64,000 nucleotides of DNA, from NCBI RefSeq assembly GCF_014645135.1, contig NZ_BMLH01000001.1, positions 186,001 through 250,000 of the forward strand. The letters run 5' to 3'. Of this stretch, positions 1 to 9,735 are shown one piece after another. Under the pieces are notes generated by a model that saw nothing but the letters and a program-made list of their open reading frames with translations, was not told the origin of the DNA and ran no database searches. Position numbers and translations under genes: made by a program. Source of the DNA: Rheinheimera tangshanensis (lineage in GTDB: Bacteria; Pseudomonadota; Gammaproteobacteria; Enterobacterales; Alteromonadaceae). Positions within the stretch are counted from its first letter, which is position 1; every line of letters starts with the position of its first letter.

Positions 1-614
1 GCGTGTTAGCCAGTGAAGACTTGCGTAAAATGGCGAGCTATCTGGTGATAGTTTCTGTAGGCTCTTTGGTGGCTATTTTGTCTTTAGGCACAGCGGAGGC
101 TATACAGGCGCTGTTGTATTACCTGGTGCACTCAACTCTGGCGACCGCGGCTTTGTTTTTATTGGCAGACTTAATTGCGAACCAGCGTGGCAAAGCTGGA
201 GACCGGCTGGTCAACGGGCGCAAGATGGCTCAGCCTGTGTTATTAGGCACAGCCTTTATAGTGGTCGCGCTCAGTGTAGTAGGCATGCCGCCATTTTCAG
301 GTTTTATCGGTAAGCTATTACTACTGCAGGCTGTACCTCAAGGCAGCACCATGTTGTGGTATTGGTCCTTTTTATTAGGTAGCAGTCTGATGTTGCTGAT
401 CGCACTGAGCAGAGCAGGAAGCATCTTATTTTGGCAGGTGTCTGGCTCAGATGTTGAAGCTCGTCTGGCGGGGCGTCGTCGTGCCAGTGCGTTGCTGTTG
501 CTGGTGATTGCAAGCCCGTTATTAAGCCTGTTTGCCGGACCATTAACGGCCTGGTGTCAGGCCGCAGCAGCTCAACTACAGCAAATTGCTACTCTTAGTC
601 CGGGAGCCTTCTGA
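1..614 (+). CDS. mrpD: Mrp/Mnh antiporter subunit D, C-terminal part
   Basis: This is the last 203 or so residues of a membrane protein whose start lies before the window; the frame is open to base 1. It has several hydrophobic helices and the proton-channel style of the NuoL/M/N family (for example the LLYYLVHSTLATAALFLLAD stretch and the GMPPFSGFIGK motif). MrpD is a proton-pumping-like subunit of the multi-subunit Na+/H+ antiporter in the inner membrane. Its stop overlaps the mrpE start by one base and mrpF and mrpG follow, which fixes the identity as MrpD rather than a Complex I subunit. Confidence 0.9.
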   Translation, partial: VLASEDLRKMASYLVIVSVGSLVAILSLGTAEAIQALLYYLVHSTLATAALFLLADLIANQRGKAGDRLVNGRKMAQPVLLGTAFIVVALSVVGMPPFSGFIGKLLLLQAVPQGSTMLWYWSFLLGSSLMLLIALSRAGSILFWQVSGSDVEARLAGRRRASALLLLVIASPLLSLFAGPLTAWCQAAAAQLQQIATLSPGAF

Positions 615-1123
615 TGTTGTCTTTGAAGAACTGGTGGCCAACCCCTGTCCGAAGCTTGTTTTTATTTCTGGTCTGGTTATTACTAAATAACAGTGTGGCT
701 TTGATCCATCTGTTTTTTGGTCTATTACTGGCCTGGCTGATCCCATTGCTTATCCATAAATTTCGCCTGATCCAACCCGGTATCAAAAAGCCTGGCGCAG
801 CTATGGCTTATGGTCTGATGGTAATGTGGGACATTGTTATCGCTAACCTGCAGGTGATTCGTCTTGTACTTGGTCCTAATAAAAAGCTAAGACCTGCTTT
901 TGTCACAGTACCACTGGATTTAACCGACCATCTGGCTATTACCATACTAGCGAGCACTGTATCTTTAACACCAGGCACTGTCAGTGCAGATGTGTTGCCA
1001 CTGAATGCAGAAGGTGCAGAGCCGCGTTTTCTGCTGCTGCATGTGCTGGATTTAGCCGATGAAGCAGAGCTGATTGAACAGGTGAAGCAACGTTATGAAG
1101 CGCCATTAAAGGAGATATTTTAA
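614..1123 (+). CDS. mrpE: Mrp/Mnh antiporter subunit E
   Basis: A 169-residue protein with two N-terminal hydrophobic segments (about residues 12-55) followed by a more polar domain containing STVSLTPGTVSADV, a sequence typical of MnhE/MrpE (PF01899). It is a small accessory subunit of the Mrp Na+/H+ antiporter complex, needed for assembly or stability in this family. The start overlaps the mrpD stop and the stop overlaps the mrpF start, so the genes are translationally coupled. Length is normal for the family. Confidence 0.93.
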   Translation: MLSLKNWWPTPVRSLFLFLVWLLLNNSVALIHLFFGLLLAWLIPLLIHKFRLIQPGIKKPGAAMAYGLMVMWDIVIANLQVIRLVLGPNKKLRPAFVTVPLDLTDHLAITILASTVSLTPGTVSADVLPLNAEGAEPRFLLLHVLDLADEAELIEQVKQRYEAPLKEIF

Positions 1124-1392
1124 TGCTGACTTTAATACTTCAAGGCTGTTTTGTGGTGGTCGGTTTGGCTTTGCTGCTGAATTTATATGCTGCTATTCGC
1201 GGACCTTCAGTGGTGGATCGTTTGTTGGCACTGGATACTATGTATATCAACAGTATAGCGCTGCTGCTGTTGTACGGAATTTATCTTGGCACCAGCTTAA
1301 ACTTTGAAGTGGCGCTACTGATCGCCATGCTGGGTTTTGTCAGCACTGTCGCTGTGTGTAAGTTTTTATTGCGCGGCGATATCATTGAATAG
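1123..1392 (+). CDS. mrpF: Mrp/Mnh antiporter subunit F
   Basis: An 89-residue protein with three predicted membrane helices and the conserved RGPSVVDRLLALD segment between helices 1 and 2, which marks MnhF/MrpF. It is a small subunit of the multi-subunit cation/proton antiporter. It overlaps mrpE by one base and lies 10 bp before mrpG, inside the same operon. Length matches the family (about 85-95 residues). Confidence 0.93.
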   Translation: MLTLILQGCFVVVGLALLLNLYAAIRGPSVVDRLLALDTMYINSIALLLLYGIYLGTSLNFEVALLIAMLGFVSTVAVCKFLLRGDIIE

Positions 1393-1402
1393 GAAGTAAC
1401 AG

Positions 1403-1735
1403 ATGAGCATGACTGAATGGTTGGTAGCCATCCTGGCTGTGGCGGGGTCATTGTTTGTATTGATGGGCTCAGTCGCTCTGGTCAAACTACCGGATTTTTA
1501 TACTCGTTTGCACGGGCCAACTAAAGCCACCACCTTAGGTTTAGGTGCTTTAGTTCTGGCTTCTATGGCTTATTTTAACTTCGTCAAAGGCGAGTTGAGT
1601 ATGCAGCAATTATTGATAGCGCTGTTTCTGTTTATTACAGCCCCTATTACCGCTCATATGCTAATTAAAGCGGCATTGCATTTAAAACTGGCTAGTGCAA
1701 AACAAACATCAGGCCGAGAAAACGCTGAGCTGTAA
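1403..1735 (+). CDS. mrpG: Mrp/Mnh antiporter subunit G
   Basis: A 110-residue protein with three hydrophobic helices and the motif LPDFYTRLHGPTKATTLG, characteristic of MnhG/MrpG (PF03334). It is the last subunit of the Mrp complex and ends this operon. An AGGAAG ribosome binding site sits just before the ATG at 1403. The gene is convergent with the npr gene, whose stop is 20 bp away; no clear terminator hairpin is visible in the short gap. Confidence 0.93.
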   Translation: MSMTEWLVAILAVAGSLFVLMGSVALVKLPDFYTRLHGPTKATTLGLGALVLASMAYFNFVKGELSMQQLLIALFLFITAPITAHMLIKAALHLKLASAKQTSGRENAEL

Positions 1736-1754
1736 CAGCAGCTGCAATTTGGTA

Positions 1755-2033
1755 TTAGTTTTCTTCGTCAAAACCGTTTTCAATCAAAGCCACCACAGCA
1801 CTCAGTGCTTCTTGCGCCTGAGCGCCTTCGGTACAGACTTCCAGAGTTTTACCCTTGCTGCTCGCCAGCATCAATAGCGCCAGAACACTGCTGGCATCTG
1901 CAACCTGGCCTTCCTGCTGTAACTCAATTTTGGCATCAAACTGACGACATAACTGTACCAGTTTGGACGCGGCTCTGGCATGCAAACCTAATTGATTGAC
2001 GATAGTGACAGTTTTTTGAAATTTATCGGCCAT
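1755..2033 (-). CDS. ptsO: Nitrogen PTS phosphocarrier NPr (HPr-like)
   Basis: A 92-residue HPr-family protein. The phospho-acceptor histidine lies in GLHARAASKLVQL (about residue 18), and the regulatory region (SSVLALLMLAS) has the alanine-rich form seen in NPr. In the nitrogen PTS it passes phosphate from PtsP to PtsN. The start overlaps the end of rapZ by 11 bp, and it is the last gene of the rpoN-side operon, the usual position in gammaproteobacteria (npr after rapZ). Confidence 0.93.
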   Translation of the reverse strand: MADKFQKTVTIVNQLGLHARAASKLVQLCRQFDAKIELQQEGQVADASSVLALLMLASSKGKTLEVCTEGAQAQEALSAVVALIENGFDEEN

Positions 2034-2880
2034 GATGTCTTACCAATTCGCGGTGACGGATTTGCACATCTTCGCGCTGTAAACGGTAACTTTCTGCCAG
2101 AGACTCGGCGATGTACACAGAACGATGTTGTCCGCCGGTACAGCCTATGGCAATCGTCAGATAGCTGCGATTGTTGCGTTCTAAATGCGGTAACCAGGTA
2201 CCGATAAACTGATTGATTTGCCAGATATATTGAGCCACTACCGCTTGAGATGACAGATAGTTTTGTACAGGTTTATCTAATCCTGTCAGGATCTTCAGTT
2301 CTGGTTCCCAATGTGGGTTTGGTAAAAAGCGCGCATCAAATACATAGTCAGCGTCTTTAGGAATACCGTATTTAAAGCCAAAGGATTCAAACAAGATCAC
2401 CAACCGGCCGGTTTTTTGCCCCAGTATACGCTCTCTAAGCTGCTCTGCCAGCTGATGTACGTTCAGCTCTGTGGTATCCAGATACAAATCTGCACGGCTG
2501 GAGATGGGGTCCAGCAGCTGCTGTTCGCGTTGTATGGCTTCATCCAGTGACATGGCCTGATGCGACAGCGGATGCAAGCGACGGGTTTCGCTGAAGCGCT
2601 TAATCAGGCTGGTATGGTCGGCGTCGAGGTAAAGAATGGTCAGGTCAACTTTGTGCGGCAGGTACGACAGAATATCGGTCAGCTCATCAGGGTCTTGTGG
2701 CAAGTTACGCACGTCGATACTAACAGCGACCCGCTCATATTGCCCCATCACCGCATTGGCTAGAGTTGGTAGTAAATTAACCGGGATGTTATCTACACAA
2801 TAATAACCAAGGTCTTCCATGACGCGCAGGGCAACTGATTTGCCCGAACCCGATCGACCGCTGACGACCAATAACTTCAT
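2023..2880 (-). CDS. rapZ: RNase adapter protein RapZ
   Basis: A 285-residue protein with an N-terminal P-loop GRSGSGKSVAL (about residues 8-18) and the conserved C-terminal GCTGGQHRSVYIAE segment of the RapZ/YvcJ family. In enterobacteria RapZ guides the small RNA GlmZ to RNase E and so tunes glucosamine-6-phosphate synthesis; that role is carried over here from the family. Length is the usual 284-285. It overlaps ptsN by 4 bp and npr by 11 bp, so the three genes are one translational unit. Confidence 0.95.
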   Translation of the reverse strand: MKLLVVSGRSGSGKSVALRVMEDLGYYCVDNIPVNLLPTLANAVMGQYERVAVSIDVRNLPQDPDELTDILSYLPHKVDLTILYLDADHTSLIKRFSETRRLHPLSHQAMSLDEAIQREQQLLDPISSRADLYLDTTELNVHQLAEQLRERILGQKTGRLVILFESFGFKYGIPKDADYVFDARFLPNPHWEPELKILTGLDKPVQNYLSSQAVVAQYIWQINQFIGTWLPHLERNNRSYLTIAIGCTGGQHRSVYIAESLAESYRLQREDVQIRHRELVRHHGR

Positions 2881-3347
2881 TTTGCCATCGCCTGTTCAGC
2901 ACCGACCATCAGCAACTGGTACAAATCGTGGCTGTTGGCACTGTGACGGATTTTCTTGGTGAAGTCTTTCTGACTGAGCATGCGGGCTATGCCGGACAGG
3001 GTAGATAAATGCGTCTGGCATTGATTTTCCGGGATCAGGATGGCACAGAAAATATCCACCGCCTGGTTATCAATAGCATCAAACTGTATTGGATCCTTGC
3101 TGACCACAAACACCAGCAAAGGGGTAGTGACATTCTTTAATTTGCCATGCGGAATAGCAATACCGCCACCAATACCGGTGGAGCCGAGTTTCTCACGGCT
3201 CATCAGGGCTTCGAGTATGTTGTACTCAGGAACTTCCGGTAAACGCTGATGTGCCAGTTCAGCTATGTATTCCAGAATGCGTTTTTTACTATTAAAAAGG
3301 ACCGCACTCTTGGTGCAGTCCTCCGATAACATTGAGCTCAGGTTCAT
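2877..3347 (-). CDS. ptsN: Nitrogen PTS enzyme IIA (PtsN)
   Basis: A 156-residue EIIA-fructose/Ntr domain protein. The phosphorylated histidine is in the motif GGIAIPHGK (about residues 61-69). PtsN receives phosphate from NPr and controls potassium transport and other processes through protein contacts. It lies 10 bp after hpf and overlaps rapZ by 4 bp. No strong ribosome binding site is seen before the ATG at 3347, which fits coupling to hpf translation. Confidence 0.94.
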   Translation of the reverse strand: MNLSSMLSEDCTKSAVLFNSKKRILEYIAELAHQRLPEVPEYNILEALMSREKLGSTGIGGGIAIPHGKLKNVTTPLLVFVVSKDPIQFDAIDNQAVDIFCAILIPENQCQTHLSTLSGIARMLSQKDFTKKIRHSANSHDLYQLLMVGAEQAMAK

Positions 3348-3357
3348 AGTTTCAGAA

Positions 3358-3645
3358 TCAATGACGAGAAATTTTCTCTTTATGTTTAATAACTTGGCGA
3401 TCCAGTTTATCGATCAACTGGTCTATCGCAGCGTACATATTTTCGTCTTCCGATACAGCGAATACTTCACCTCCATTGAGGTGTAACTTAGCCTCTGCAA
3501 TCTGCTTCAATTTTTCCACGTTCAGCACTACATGTACATTATTAATATGATCAAAATGACGTTCAAGTTTGGAAAATTTGCTATCGACGTACTCTCTCAG
3601 TGCTTCAGTGATTTCTACATGACGACCAGTTAAGTTGATTTGCAT
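3358..3645 (-). CDS. hpf: Ribosome hibernation promoting factor (short form)
   Basis: A 95-residue protein beginning MQINLTGRHVEITEAL, the standard start of HPF/YfiA proteins. It binds in the decoding region of stationary-phase ribosomes and helps form inactive 100S dimers. The ATG at 3645 is chosen because a clear AGGAAG ribosome binding site precedes it; the reading frame stays open upstream, but that part overlaps the end of rpoN and matches nothing in the family. It lies 25 bp after rpoN, the standard rpoN-hpf order. Confidence 0.93.
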   Translation of the reverse strand: MQINLTGRHVEITEALREYVDSKFSKLERHFDHINNVHVVLNVEKLKQIAEAKLHLNGGEVFAVSEDENMYAAIDQLIDKLDRQVIKHKEKISRH

Positions 3646-3670
3646 AGACTCTTCCTTCTTTTTAGAGCTG

Positions 3671-5164
3671 TTAAAGCAAGCTCTTGCGCTGATTAGACGG
3701 CGGAATAAACAAGGCTTCACGATACTTGGCAATGGTACGCCGTGCGACATTAATCCCTTGTTCTGACAGTATTTCTGCCATCCTGCTATCACTCAAAGGT
3801 TTAGCAGGATTTTCCGCCGCCACCAATTTTTTTATAAAGGCGCGGATTGCGGTGGATGAACATTCACCGCCACTCTCTGTACTTACATGACTGGAGAAAA
3901 AGAACTTAAGTTCAAATATTCCTCTGGGAGTGTGCATATATTTTTGTGTGGTGACACGGGAAATAGTTGATTCATGCATGCCCACCATCTCTGCAACATC
4001 GTTTAACACCATGGGTTTCATGGCTTCTTCACCGTGCTCAAAGAAAGCCTGTTGTTGCTGCACTATGCAGTTGGCCACTTTCAATAAAGTTTCGTTGCGA
4101 CTTTCCAGACTCTTTAAAAACCACTTGGCTTCCTGCAAATGGGAGCGAATAAATTGACCATCCGATGCGTTACGGGCGTTACGTGACATGGCGGCGTATT
4201 GCTCGTTTATTCTGATTTTTGGCATCGCATCAGGGTTGAGCTCAACCATCCAGCGTCCTTTAATTTTCGCCACCGAAACATCCGGAACCACATAGGACTG
4301 TTCTTGTCGGATCACATCTGCCCCAGGTCGTGGGTTCAGGCTGTGAATAAGCCGCATCACTTCTTTTAAATCATCTTCTTTGAGTTTAGTCACACGCATC
4401 AGAGAACGGAAATCTCTGTTGGCTAAAAAGTCAGTATATTCTTTAATAATATGCCGGGTTTCCGCCAGATAAGGCGTTTTAGCATCGAATTGGCGCAGTT
4501 GTACCAATAAACACTCCTGAATGCTGCGTGCGCCGACACCAACAGGGTCGAATAACTGGATACGTTTGATTACCGCTTCGACTTCGTCCGCTTCCACATC
4601 AGGCATGCCCAAAGACTCAAGAATTTCGTCTGTGTCTATCGTCAGTAAACCGTTTTCGTCGATCGCTTCGATGATGATTTCGGCAATGGTTCGGTCAGTG
4701 TCGGAAAAAGGTGTCAGCTGCATTTGCCAACGTAAATAGTCCTGCAGGCTTTCTGTGGTTTCGCCCTGAAACACCGTATCTTCATCGCCATTGAAGTTAT
4801 TAGCGCCTGCTACAGGGGCTGCGCTGACTAAATCATCCCAATGGCTATCCAGTGGCAAATCTTCTTTGATGTTTTGCTCGGACATCGCTTCGCTGCTGTC
4901 TTTGACTTCAGGTTCGTAGTGCTCATCATGGCTGCTGTCGTAGTCAGCGGAATCAAACTCGGCGCCATGATTTAGATCTTTAGAGGAAGGTTCCTGAAAT
5001 ACAGCATAGTCGTCTTCAGCTTCAAGCAAAGGATTAGCATCCAGCGCTTCCTGAATTTCCTGTTGCAGTTCAATGGTAGATAATTGCAGCAGTTTAATTG
5101 CTTGCTGCAATTGCGGAGTCATTGTGAGCTGCTGACCAAGACGAAGTTGCAGAGACGGTTTCAT
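3671..5164 (-). CDS. rpoN: RNA polymerase sigma-54 factor
   Basis: A 497-residue protein with all sigma-54 regions: the glutamine/leucine-rich region I at the N terminus ([20 protein letters not shown]), an acidic region II (about residues 55-110), the core-binding domain, the helix-turn-helix, and the RpoN box [10 protein letters not shown] near residue 475. It directs polymerase to -24/-12 promoters and needs enhancer-binding ATPases. The ATG at 5164 is preferred over a TTG 24 bases upstream because it matches the family start. It follows lptB and precedes hpf. Confidence 0.97.
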   Translation of the reverse strand: MKPSLQLRLGQQLTMTPQLQQAIKLLQLSTIELQQEIQEALDANPLLEAEDDYAVFQEPSSKDLNHGAEFDSADYDSSHDEHYEPEVKDSSEAMSEQNIKEDLPLDSHWDDLVSAAPVAGANNFNGDEDTVFQGETTESLQDYLRWQMQLTPFSDTDRTIAEIIIEAIDENGLLTIDTDEILESLGMPDVEADEVEAVIKRIQLFDPVGVGARSIQECLLVQLRQFDAKTPYLAETRHIIKEYTDFLANRDFRSLMRVTKLKEDDLKEVMRLIHSLNPRPGADVIRQEQSYVVPDVSVAKIKGRWMVELNPDAMPKIRINEQYAAMSRNARNASDGQFIRSHLQEAKWFLKSLESRNETLLKVANCIVQQQQAFFEHGEEAMKPMVLNDVAEMVGMHESTISRVTTQKYMHTPRGIFELKFFFSSHVSTESGGECSSTAIRAFIKKLVAAENPAKPLSDSRMAEILSEQGINVARRTIAKYREALFIPPSNQRKSLL

Positions 5165-5211
5165 GTACTTCTTATTTTCTCCAAACAACCCTATTCGGAT
5201 GTTGTTTTAAA

Positions 5212-5934
5212 CTATAACCTGAATTGCTCACCAAGGTAGACATCACGAACTTGTTGGTTTGCTAAAACCTCAGCCGGGGTACCTGCAGCAATCAGTTCTC
5301 CATGACTTACAATATAGGCAATTTCACAGACATCAAGAGTTTCGCGCACATTGTGGTCAGTGATCAGCACGCCTATACCTCGTTGGCACAGATGCTGAAT
5401 GATTTTTTTAATATCTAACACTGAAATAGGATCAACACCAGCAAAAGGTTCATCTAAAAGGATAAATGCCGGATCTGCGGCCAATGCTCTGGCGATTTCC
5501 ACCCGGCGACGTTCACCACCGGATAAACTCATGCCCAGGCTATTACGGATATGGCCTATATGGAATTCGTCCAGCAGCGCATCTGCTTTTTCTTCGCGCT
5601 GCTCTTCTGTTAAATCTTTGCGATGCTGCAAAATAGCCAGCAGGTTGTCGTAGACCGTTAGTTTGCGGAATATTGAGCTTTCCTGCGGCAGGTAGCCAAT
5701 GCCGGAACGGGCGCGGGCATGAATGGGATCAAAAGTGATCTCTTTGCCATCCAAAGTGATTTCGCCTTTATCGGAAGGGACTAAGCCGACAATCATATAA
5801 AAGGTTGTGGTCTTTCCAGCACCATTTGGCCCAAGTAAACCGACAATTTGACCTGCATTCACTTCCAGACTGACGTCTTTGACCACCTGACGGCCTTTAT
5901 AACTTTTAGCCAGATGGGACGCGACTAACTTCAT
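5212..5934 (-). CDS. lptB: LPS export ABC transporter ATPase LptB
   Basis: A 240-residue cytoplasmic ABC ATPase with Walker [12 protein letters not shown] (about residues 35-45), signature [15 protein letters not shown] and Walker [13 protein letters not shown], followed by the H-loop TDHNVRE. LptB2FG extracts LPS from the inner membrane and drives it through the LptC-LptA bridge. The start overlaps the lptA stop by 4 bp, and rpoN follows 47 bp later, the conserved gammaproteobacterial order. Confidence 0.97.
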   Translation of the reverse strand: MKLVASHLAKSYKGRQVVKDVSLEVNAGQIVGLLGPNGAGKTTTFYMIVGLVPSDKGEITLDGKEITFDPIHARARSGIGYLPQESSIFRKLTVYDNLLAILQHRKDLTEEQREEKADALLDEFHIGHIRNSLGMSLSGGERRRVEIARALAADPAFILLDEPFAGVDPISVLDIKKIIQHLCQRGIGVLITDHNVRETLDVCEIAYIVSHGELIAAGTPAEVLANQQVRDVYLGEQFRL

Positions 5935-6428
5935 TCTTGTTTTCCTTCCGGGCTGAACACAGTCGTCACTCGTTCGGTTTTTTTACCGTCAGACTCCGCT
6001 TCCAGCTCTTGTTTTTCAAGGTTGTATTTAATCACTGCACCTTGCACCATGCTGCCATTTTGACTCAGTTCCGCATTACCAGTCAGCACCAGCGTGCCAT
6101 TGGCTACGTCGTAGCGGATTTCATTCGCACTGGCTTTGATTGGCTTTTCGCCATCGAGCAGCTGTGAATAGGTGGCTGGTTGGCCTGAAGCAATAAACAC
6201 CTCTTTGCCTTTCCCCGCGCTGGCAATGACTTCAAGTTTGTCAGCTTCAATCAGTAAGCTGCCTTGCTCTACTTTGACGTTATCGACAAAAGTCATCACC
6301 TTGTCTTTGATCGAGCCAAACTGGCGATCGGAACCGACCTGAATTTCTTTTTTGAAATCATCAGGTCCTGCCTGAACGACGCTACTGAATGTCAGAGCGA
6401 TACTCAATAAAATAATGTTACTTTTCAT
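5931..6428 (-). CDS. lptA: LPS transport periplasmic protein LptA
   Basis: A 165-residue protein with a cleavable signal peptide (cleavage likely after VVQA, about residue 20) and an OstA-like beta-jellyroll domain ([26 protein letters not shown]). LptA forms the periplasmic bridge for LPS between LptC and LptD. It overlaps lptC by 11 bp and lptB by 4 bp. The C-terminal tail is charged and low in complexity. Length is close to the E. coli protein (185). Confidence 0.92.
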   Translation of the reverse strand: MKSNIILLSIALTFSSVVQAGPDDFKKEIQVGSDRQFGSIKDKVMTFVDNVKVEQGSLLIEADKLEVIASAGKGKEVFIASGQPATYSQLLDGEKPIKASANEIRYDVANGTLVLTGNAELSQNGSMVQGAVIKYNLEKQELEAESDGKKTERVTTVFSPEGKQE

Positions 6429-6972
6429 TGTAATAAACCGTTTTAGTATGCTTTTTCAGCTCTATATTCTGTGCGTTCAAATCGGCCTGCATGCCTTGGC
6501 CTGTGATCTGGAAACCCAGCCCAAAAATCCGCACTTGTTCGCTCGATTGCAGCGTATTGCTGTTGAACAATAGCTCAACTGCATTGGTTTCTATTCGGGT
6601 AAAGAGTGGGTCTGTCGCCATATTGCGCAGTTCCACTCTGTGTTCAAGAATAAGTTTATCGTCAGGATAAAGCACAGCCTGCTCGCTTGTCACTTGCCAT
6701 AATGGCACTTTTTCCTGATAAATGGTGTAGATAGGGAAATCAAATTGTAAAAAACCAAAGCGCTCGAAGTGTTCCATGCGTTGAGCCCGGATTAAATCCG
6801 ACAGATGGCCTTCCTCGTTGTAAATCATCCGGGTCAGATCTTGCGCCACATAATCAGGTTGACTGTCCTGATTGGCTGGCGTGCCGCTTTGTTCCTGATC
6901 CAGCAGTTGCCAACTGTAAAAACCCGCAGCACCCGCTACGATCAGCACTAACCAGAGGAATTGACGGATCAT
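6418..6972 (-). CDS. lptC: LPS export protein LptC
   Basis: A 184-residue bitopic protein: one N-terminal membrane helix (about residues 4-22) and a periplasmic jellyroll domain related to LptA. LptC accepts LPS from LptB2FG and hands it to LptA. Sequence in this family is weakly conserved, so the call rests on topology, length (E. coli 191) and position between kdsC and lptA, overlapping both. Confidence 0.9.
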   Translation of the reverse strand: MIRQFLWLVLIVAGAAGFYSWQLLDQEQSGTPANQDSQPDYVAQDLTRMIYNEEGHLSDLIRAQRMEHFERFGFLQFDFPIYTIYQEKVPLWQVTSEQAVLYPDDKLILEHRVELRNMATDPLFTRIETNAVELLFNSNTLQSSEQVRIFGLGFQITGQGMQADLNAQNIELKKHTKTVYYNEK

Positions 6973-7526
6973 GTACTACTTCCTGAAAATTCAGCAAATT
7001 TGCCCTGAGCGGTCAGTAGCAAATCGCAAAGTTCACGTACTGCACCAAAACCCCCGGGTAATTGACAACGGTAGTCTGCATGCAACACAAGGTAAGGATG
7101 TGCATCCTGAACTGCAACGCTTAATCCACAGTGTTGCATTACGGCCCAGTCCGCTAAGTCATCACCAATAAAGGCGATTTGTGACGCTTGGAGTCCCAGT
7201 ATTTGCTGGAGTTCAGCAAAAGCAGCGAGTTTATTTTCCTGCCCCTGATAAATGTAAGGTACGGTCAGTGAGGTCATACGTTGCTGCACTATCTCTGAAC
7301 GACGGCCAGTAATCACAGCCACTTCAATACCGGCATGACGCAGCGCTTTAATGCCGTAGCCATCGCGGGTATGGAAGGCTTTGAGTTCTTCGCCCTGGTT
7401 GCCCATATAAATACGGCCGTCAGAAAACACACCATCGACATCACAAATCAATAAACGGATGTGCTGCGCTTTTTGTTCCAGCTCCGGGCTGATGGCTTGA
7501 TACATCTGTGAAAATAAAGACGACAT
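6969..7526 (-). CDS. kdsC: 3-deoxy-D-manno-octulosonate 8-phosphate phosphatase
   Basis: A 185-residue HAD-superfamily phosphatase. Motif I is DVDGVFSDG (catalytic aspartates about residue 29-31), motif II is VITGRRSEIV, and motif IV is IGDDLADWAVM. KdsC releases phosphate from KDO-8-phosphate to give KDO for the LPS inner core. It overlaps kdsD and lptC by 1 and 4 bp, placing KDO synthesis and LPS transport in one operon. Confidence 0.95.
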   Translation of the reverse strand: MSSLFSQMYQAISPELEQKAQHIRLLICDVDGVFSDGRIYMGNQGEELKAFHTRDGYGIKALRHAGIEVAVITGRRSEIVQQRMTSLTVPYIYQGQENKLAAFAELQQILGLQASQIAFIGDDLADWAVMQHCGLSVAVQDAHPYLVLHADYRCQLPGGFGAVRELCDLLLTAQGKFAEFSGSST

Positions 7527-8494
7527 CAGAGTACTCCGGATTTTAATAAATCATGCATATTCAGCGCACCTACAGGCTGTTGTTGCTCATTGACGACGAT
7601 AAGCCCGTTAATTTTTCGTTGTTCCATCACTTGTAAGGCTTCTGCCGCCAGCATAGCAGGTTTAGCCGTGATACAGTTTTTGGTCATCAGACTGGCAATA
7701 CTGGCCTGATGTAAATCGACTTGTTGATCCAGAACGCGGCGTAAATCGCCATCGGTAAATAAACCTGCCAGTTTGCCGGCATCATCGACAATAGCCGTCA
7801 TGCCCAAACCTTTACGGGATATTTCCAATAGTGCTTCTTTCAGACTGACCTGGTGATGAACAACTGGCAATGCCTCACCACTGTGCATCACATCTTCCAA
7901 TCGTAATAACAAACGACGCCCTAAGCTGCCACCCGGATGAGATAAAGCAAAGTCATCAGCAGAAAAGCCCCGCACATCCAATAGTGCTACCGCTATTGCA
8001 TCACCCATAGCCAAGGTTGCTGTGGTGCTGGCTGTAGGGGCCAGTCCTAAAGGACAAGCTTCCTGTTCTACCCGAACACAGAGATGGACATTGGATAAGG
8101 TAGCTAAAGTCGATTCAGGGCGACCTGTCATACTGATCAGTTTGATACCACGACGTTTTAGTACTGGCACTATAGCCAGAACCTCTGCGGTTTCACCTGA
8201 GTTGGAAATGGCAAGCACCACATCGTCACTAGTGATCATGCCTAAGTCGCCATGACTGGCCTCAGCCGGATGCACAAAAAATGCTGGTGTGCCGGTGGAG
8301 GCTAAGGTGGCTGCAATTTTATTGGCAATATGACCCGATTTACCCATGCCAATGACAATAACCCGACCTGTGCAGTCAAACATCATCTGACAAGCCGAAT
8401 TAAAACTCTCGTCTATGTAAGCGGCCAGTTGGGTGACTGCTGTGGCTTCAATCTGTAATACCTGTAGAGCCTGAGGGCGAAAATCCAGAGTCAT
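7526..8494 (-). CDS. kdsD: Arabinose-5-phosphate isomerase
   Basis: A 322-residue protein with an N-terminal SIS domain (phosphosugar site including GMGKSGHIANK and SNSGETAEV) and two C-terminal CBS domains (from about residue 205). It converts ribulose-5-phosphate to arabinose-5-phosphate, the first step of KDO synthesis. It is the first visible gene of the minus-strand operon; unlike E. coli, no yrbG gene lies upstream and the mla operon is divergent. Its promoter should lie in 8495-8931. Confidence 0.95.
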   Translation of the reverse strand: MTLDFRPQALQVLQIEATAVTQLAAYIDESFNSACQMMFDCTGRVIVIGMGKSGHIANKIAATLASTGTPAFFVHPAEASHGDLGMITSDDVVLAISNSGETAEVLAIVPVLKRRGIKLISMTGRPESTLATLSNVHLCVRVEQEACPLGLAPTASTTATLAMGDAIAVALLDVRGFSADDFALSHPGGSLGRRLLLRLEDVMHSGEALPVVHHQVSLKEALLEISRKGLGMTAIVDDAGKLAGLFTDGDLRRVLDQQVDLHQASIASLMTKNCITAKPAMLAAEALQVMEQRKINGLIVVNEQQQPVGALNMHDLLKSGVL

Positions 8495-8931
8495 GCAAAA
8501 ATCCCCATTTAATAGCCATTGCCAACTTAGTTGGATCTGTAGTTCTGTGGAAAGGATCCAGTAAGAAAATCTGCGTGATTATTCAACGCTATTGTTTAGA
8601 TGCTATGTGCAAAACCAATCACTTAGGCAAGGCAGAGCTGAAATATTAAGCTGCGATTCATTTTCAGCGCGGCACACTTTATGCCCATACACAGAGGCTG
8701 ATATTTTCGTGCTTCTCTGACCTAAATGCAAAAGATTACGTAAAACAATCACATTATTCTGTTTTTGCAATCAGTTGTTACTATTTTTTATAAGGTTGTT
8801 GTGGCGAAAAACCTATACAATAGCAGGCCTCTGTGAATCCGCTTCGCTTGAAGTCGTTGCTGTGCCTAGGTATATTGCGCGCCTTTAATTTTAGCGATAC
8901 GCGCTACTGTTTTTTATCAACGAGGATCAAC
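8495..8931. promoter_or_regulatory. Divergent intergenic region kdsD / mlaF
   Basis: This 437-bp gap holds the start signals of two divergent operons and no convincing gene. For mlaF the best sigma-70-like match is TTGCAA (8765-8770), a 17-bp spacer, then TTATAA (8788-8793). Close to kdsD there is a short palindrome CCAACTTAGTTGG (8522-8534), a possible operator. A reading frame runs in-frame upstream of mlaF from a GTG at 8833, but it lacks family similarity and would be a 33-residue extension. Confidence 0.5.
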
Positions 8932-9735
8932 GTGTCAGATATTCTGGTAGACATTCAGCACCTGACGTTTAAACGCGGTGACCGTGTGATCTATGACGAC
9001 ATGAGCATGCAGTTTCAGCGTGGCAAAGTCACCGCCATTATGGGGCCAAGTGGTATTGGTAAAACCACATTATTGCGTCTTATCGGTGGTCAGCTAAAAC
9101 CTGAACAGGGCAAAATTCTGGTCGATGGTCAGAATATTCCGCAGCTTAGTCGTAAAGATTTGTACAAAGCCAGGCAAAAAATGGGCATGTTGTTCCAAAG
9201 TGGCGCCATGTTCAGTGAGATGTCTGTGTATGACAATGTCGCTTTTCCTATCCGCGAGCATACCCGCTTGCCTGAAGACATCATCCGTTTGATGGTGTTG
9301 ATGAAGCTCGAGGCCGTAGGATTGCGTGGTGCTCGCGATTTAATGCCAGCAGAGCTCTCTGGCGGTATGGCGCGACGAGCGGCTTTGGCCCGTGCCATTG
9401 CACTGGACCCGCAATTTATTATGTACGATGAGCCTTTTGCCGGACAGGATCCTATCTCAATGGGCGTGATAGTGCGCTTGATCCGTTCACTGAATAACGC
9501 TTTGGGCTTAACTTCTGTGGTTGTATCCCACGATGTGAATGAAGTGATGAGTATTGCCGACTATGTTTATGTAGTCGCTGAACGAAAAGTGATAGGGCAG
9601 GGCACGCCAGATGAACTTCGCGCTCATCCTTCTGCCTTAGTGCAACAGTTTTTACAGGGACAGTCTGATGGTCCTGTACCTTTCCACTTTAAAGCAGCCA
9701 ATTACAGTACTGAATTAATGGAGTTAGCGAAGTGA
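8932..9735 (+). CDS. mlaF: Phospholipid transport ABC ATPase MlaF
   Basis: A 267-residue ABC ATPase with Walker [12 protein letters not shown], signature [15 protein letters not shown], Walker [14 protein letters not shown] and H-loop SHDVNE. MlaFEDB is the inner-membrane complex moving phospholipids to or from the outer membrane. The GTG at 8932 is chosen because of an AGGA ribosome binding site 6-8 bases upstream and because the length then matches E. coli MlaF (269). It overlaps mlaE by 4 bp. Confidence 0.94.
   Translation: MSDILVDIQHLTFKRGDRVIYDDMSMQFQRGKVTAIMGPSGIGKTTLLRLIGGQLKPEQGKILVDGQNIPQLSRKDLYKARQKMGMLFQSGAMFSEMSVYDNVAFPIREHTRLPEDIIRLMVLMKLEAVGLRGARDLMPAELSGGMARRAALARAIALDPQFIMYDEPFAGQDPISMGVIVRLIRSLNNALGLTSVVVSHDVNEVMSIADYVYVVAERKVIGQGTPDELRAHPSALVQQFLQGQSDGPVPFHFKAANYSTELMELAK

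Noticed and set aside
3646-3792. A 49-residue extension of HPF
   Set aside because: It overlaps the end of rpoN and lacks HPF-family similarity; the ATG at 3645 has a strong ribosome binding site.
8833-8931. An N-terminal extension of MlaF from a GTG at 8833
   Set aside because: It adds 33 residues without family match and lacks a ribosome binding site, while the GTG at 8932 has a good one.
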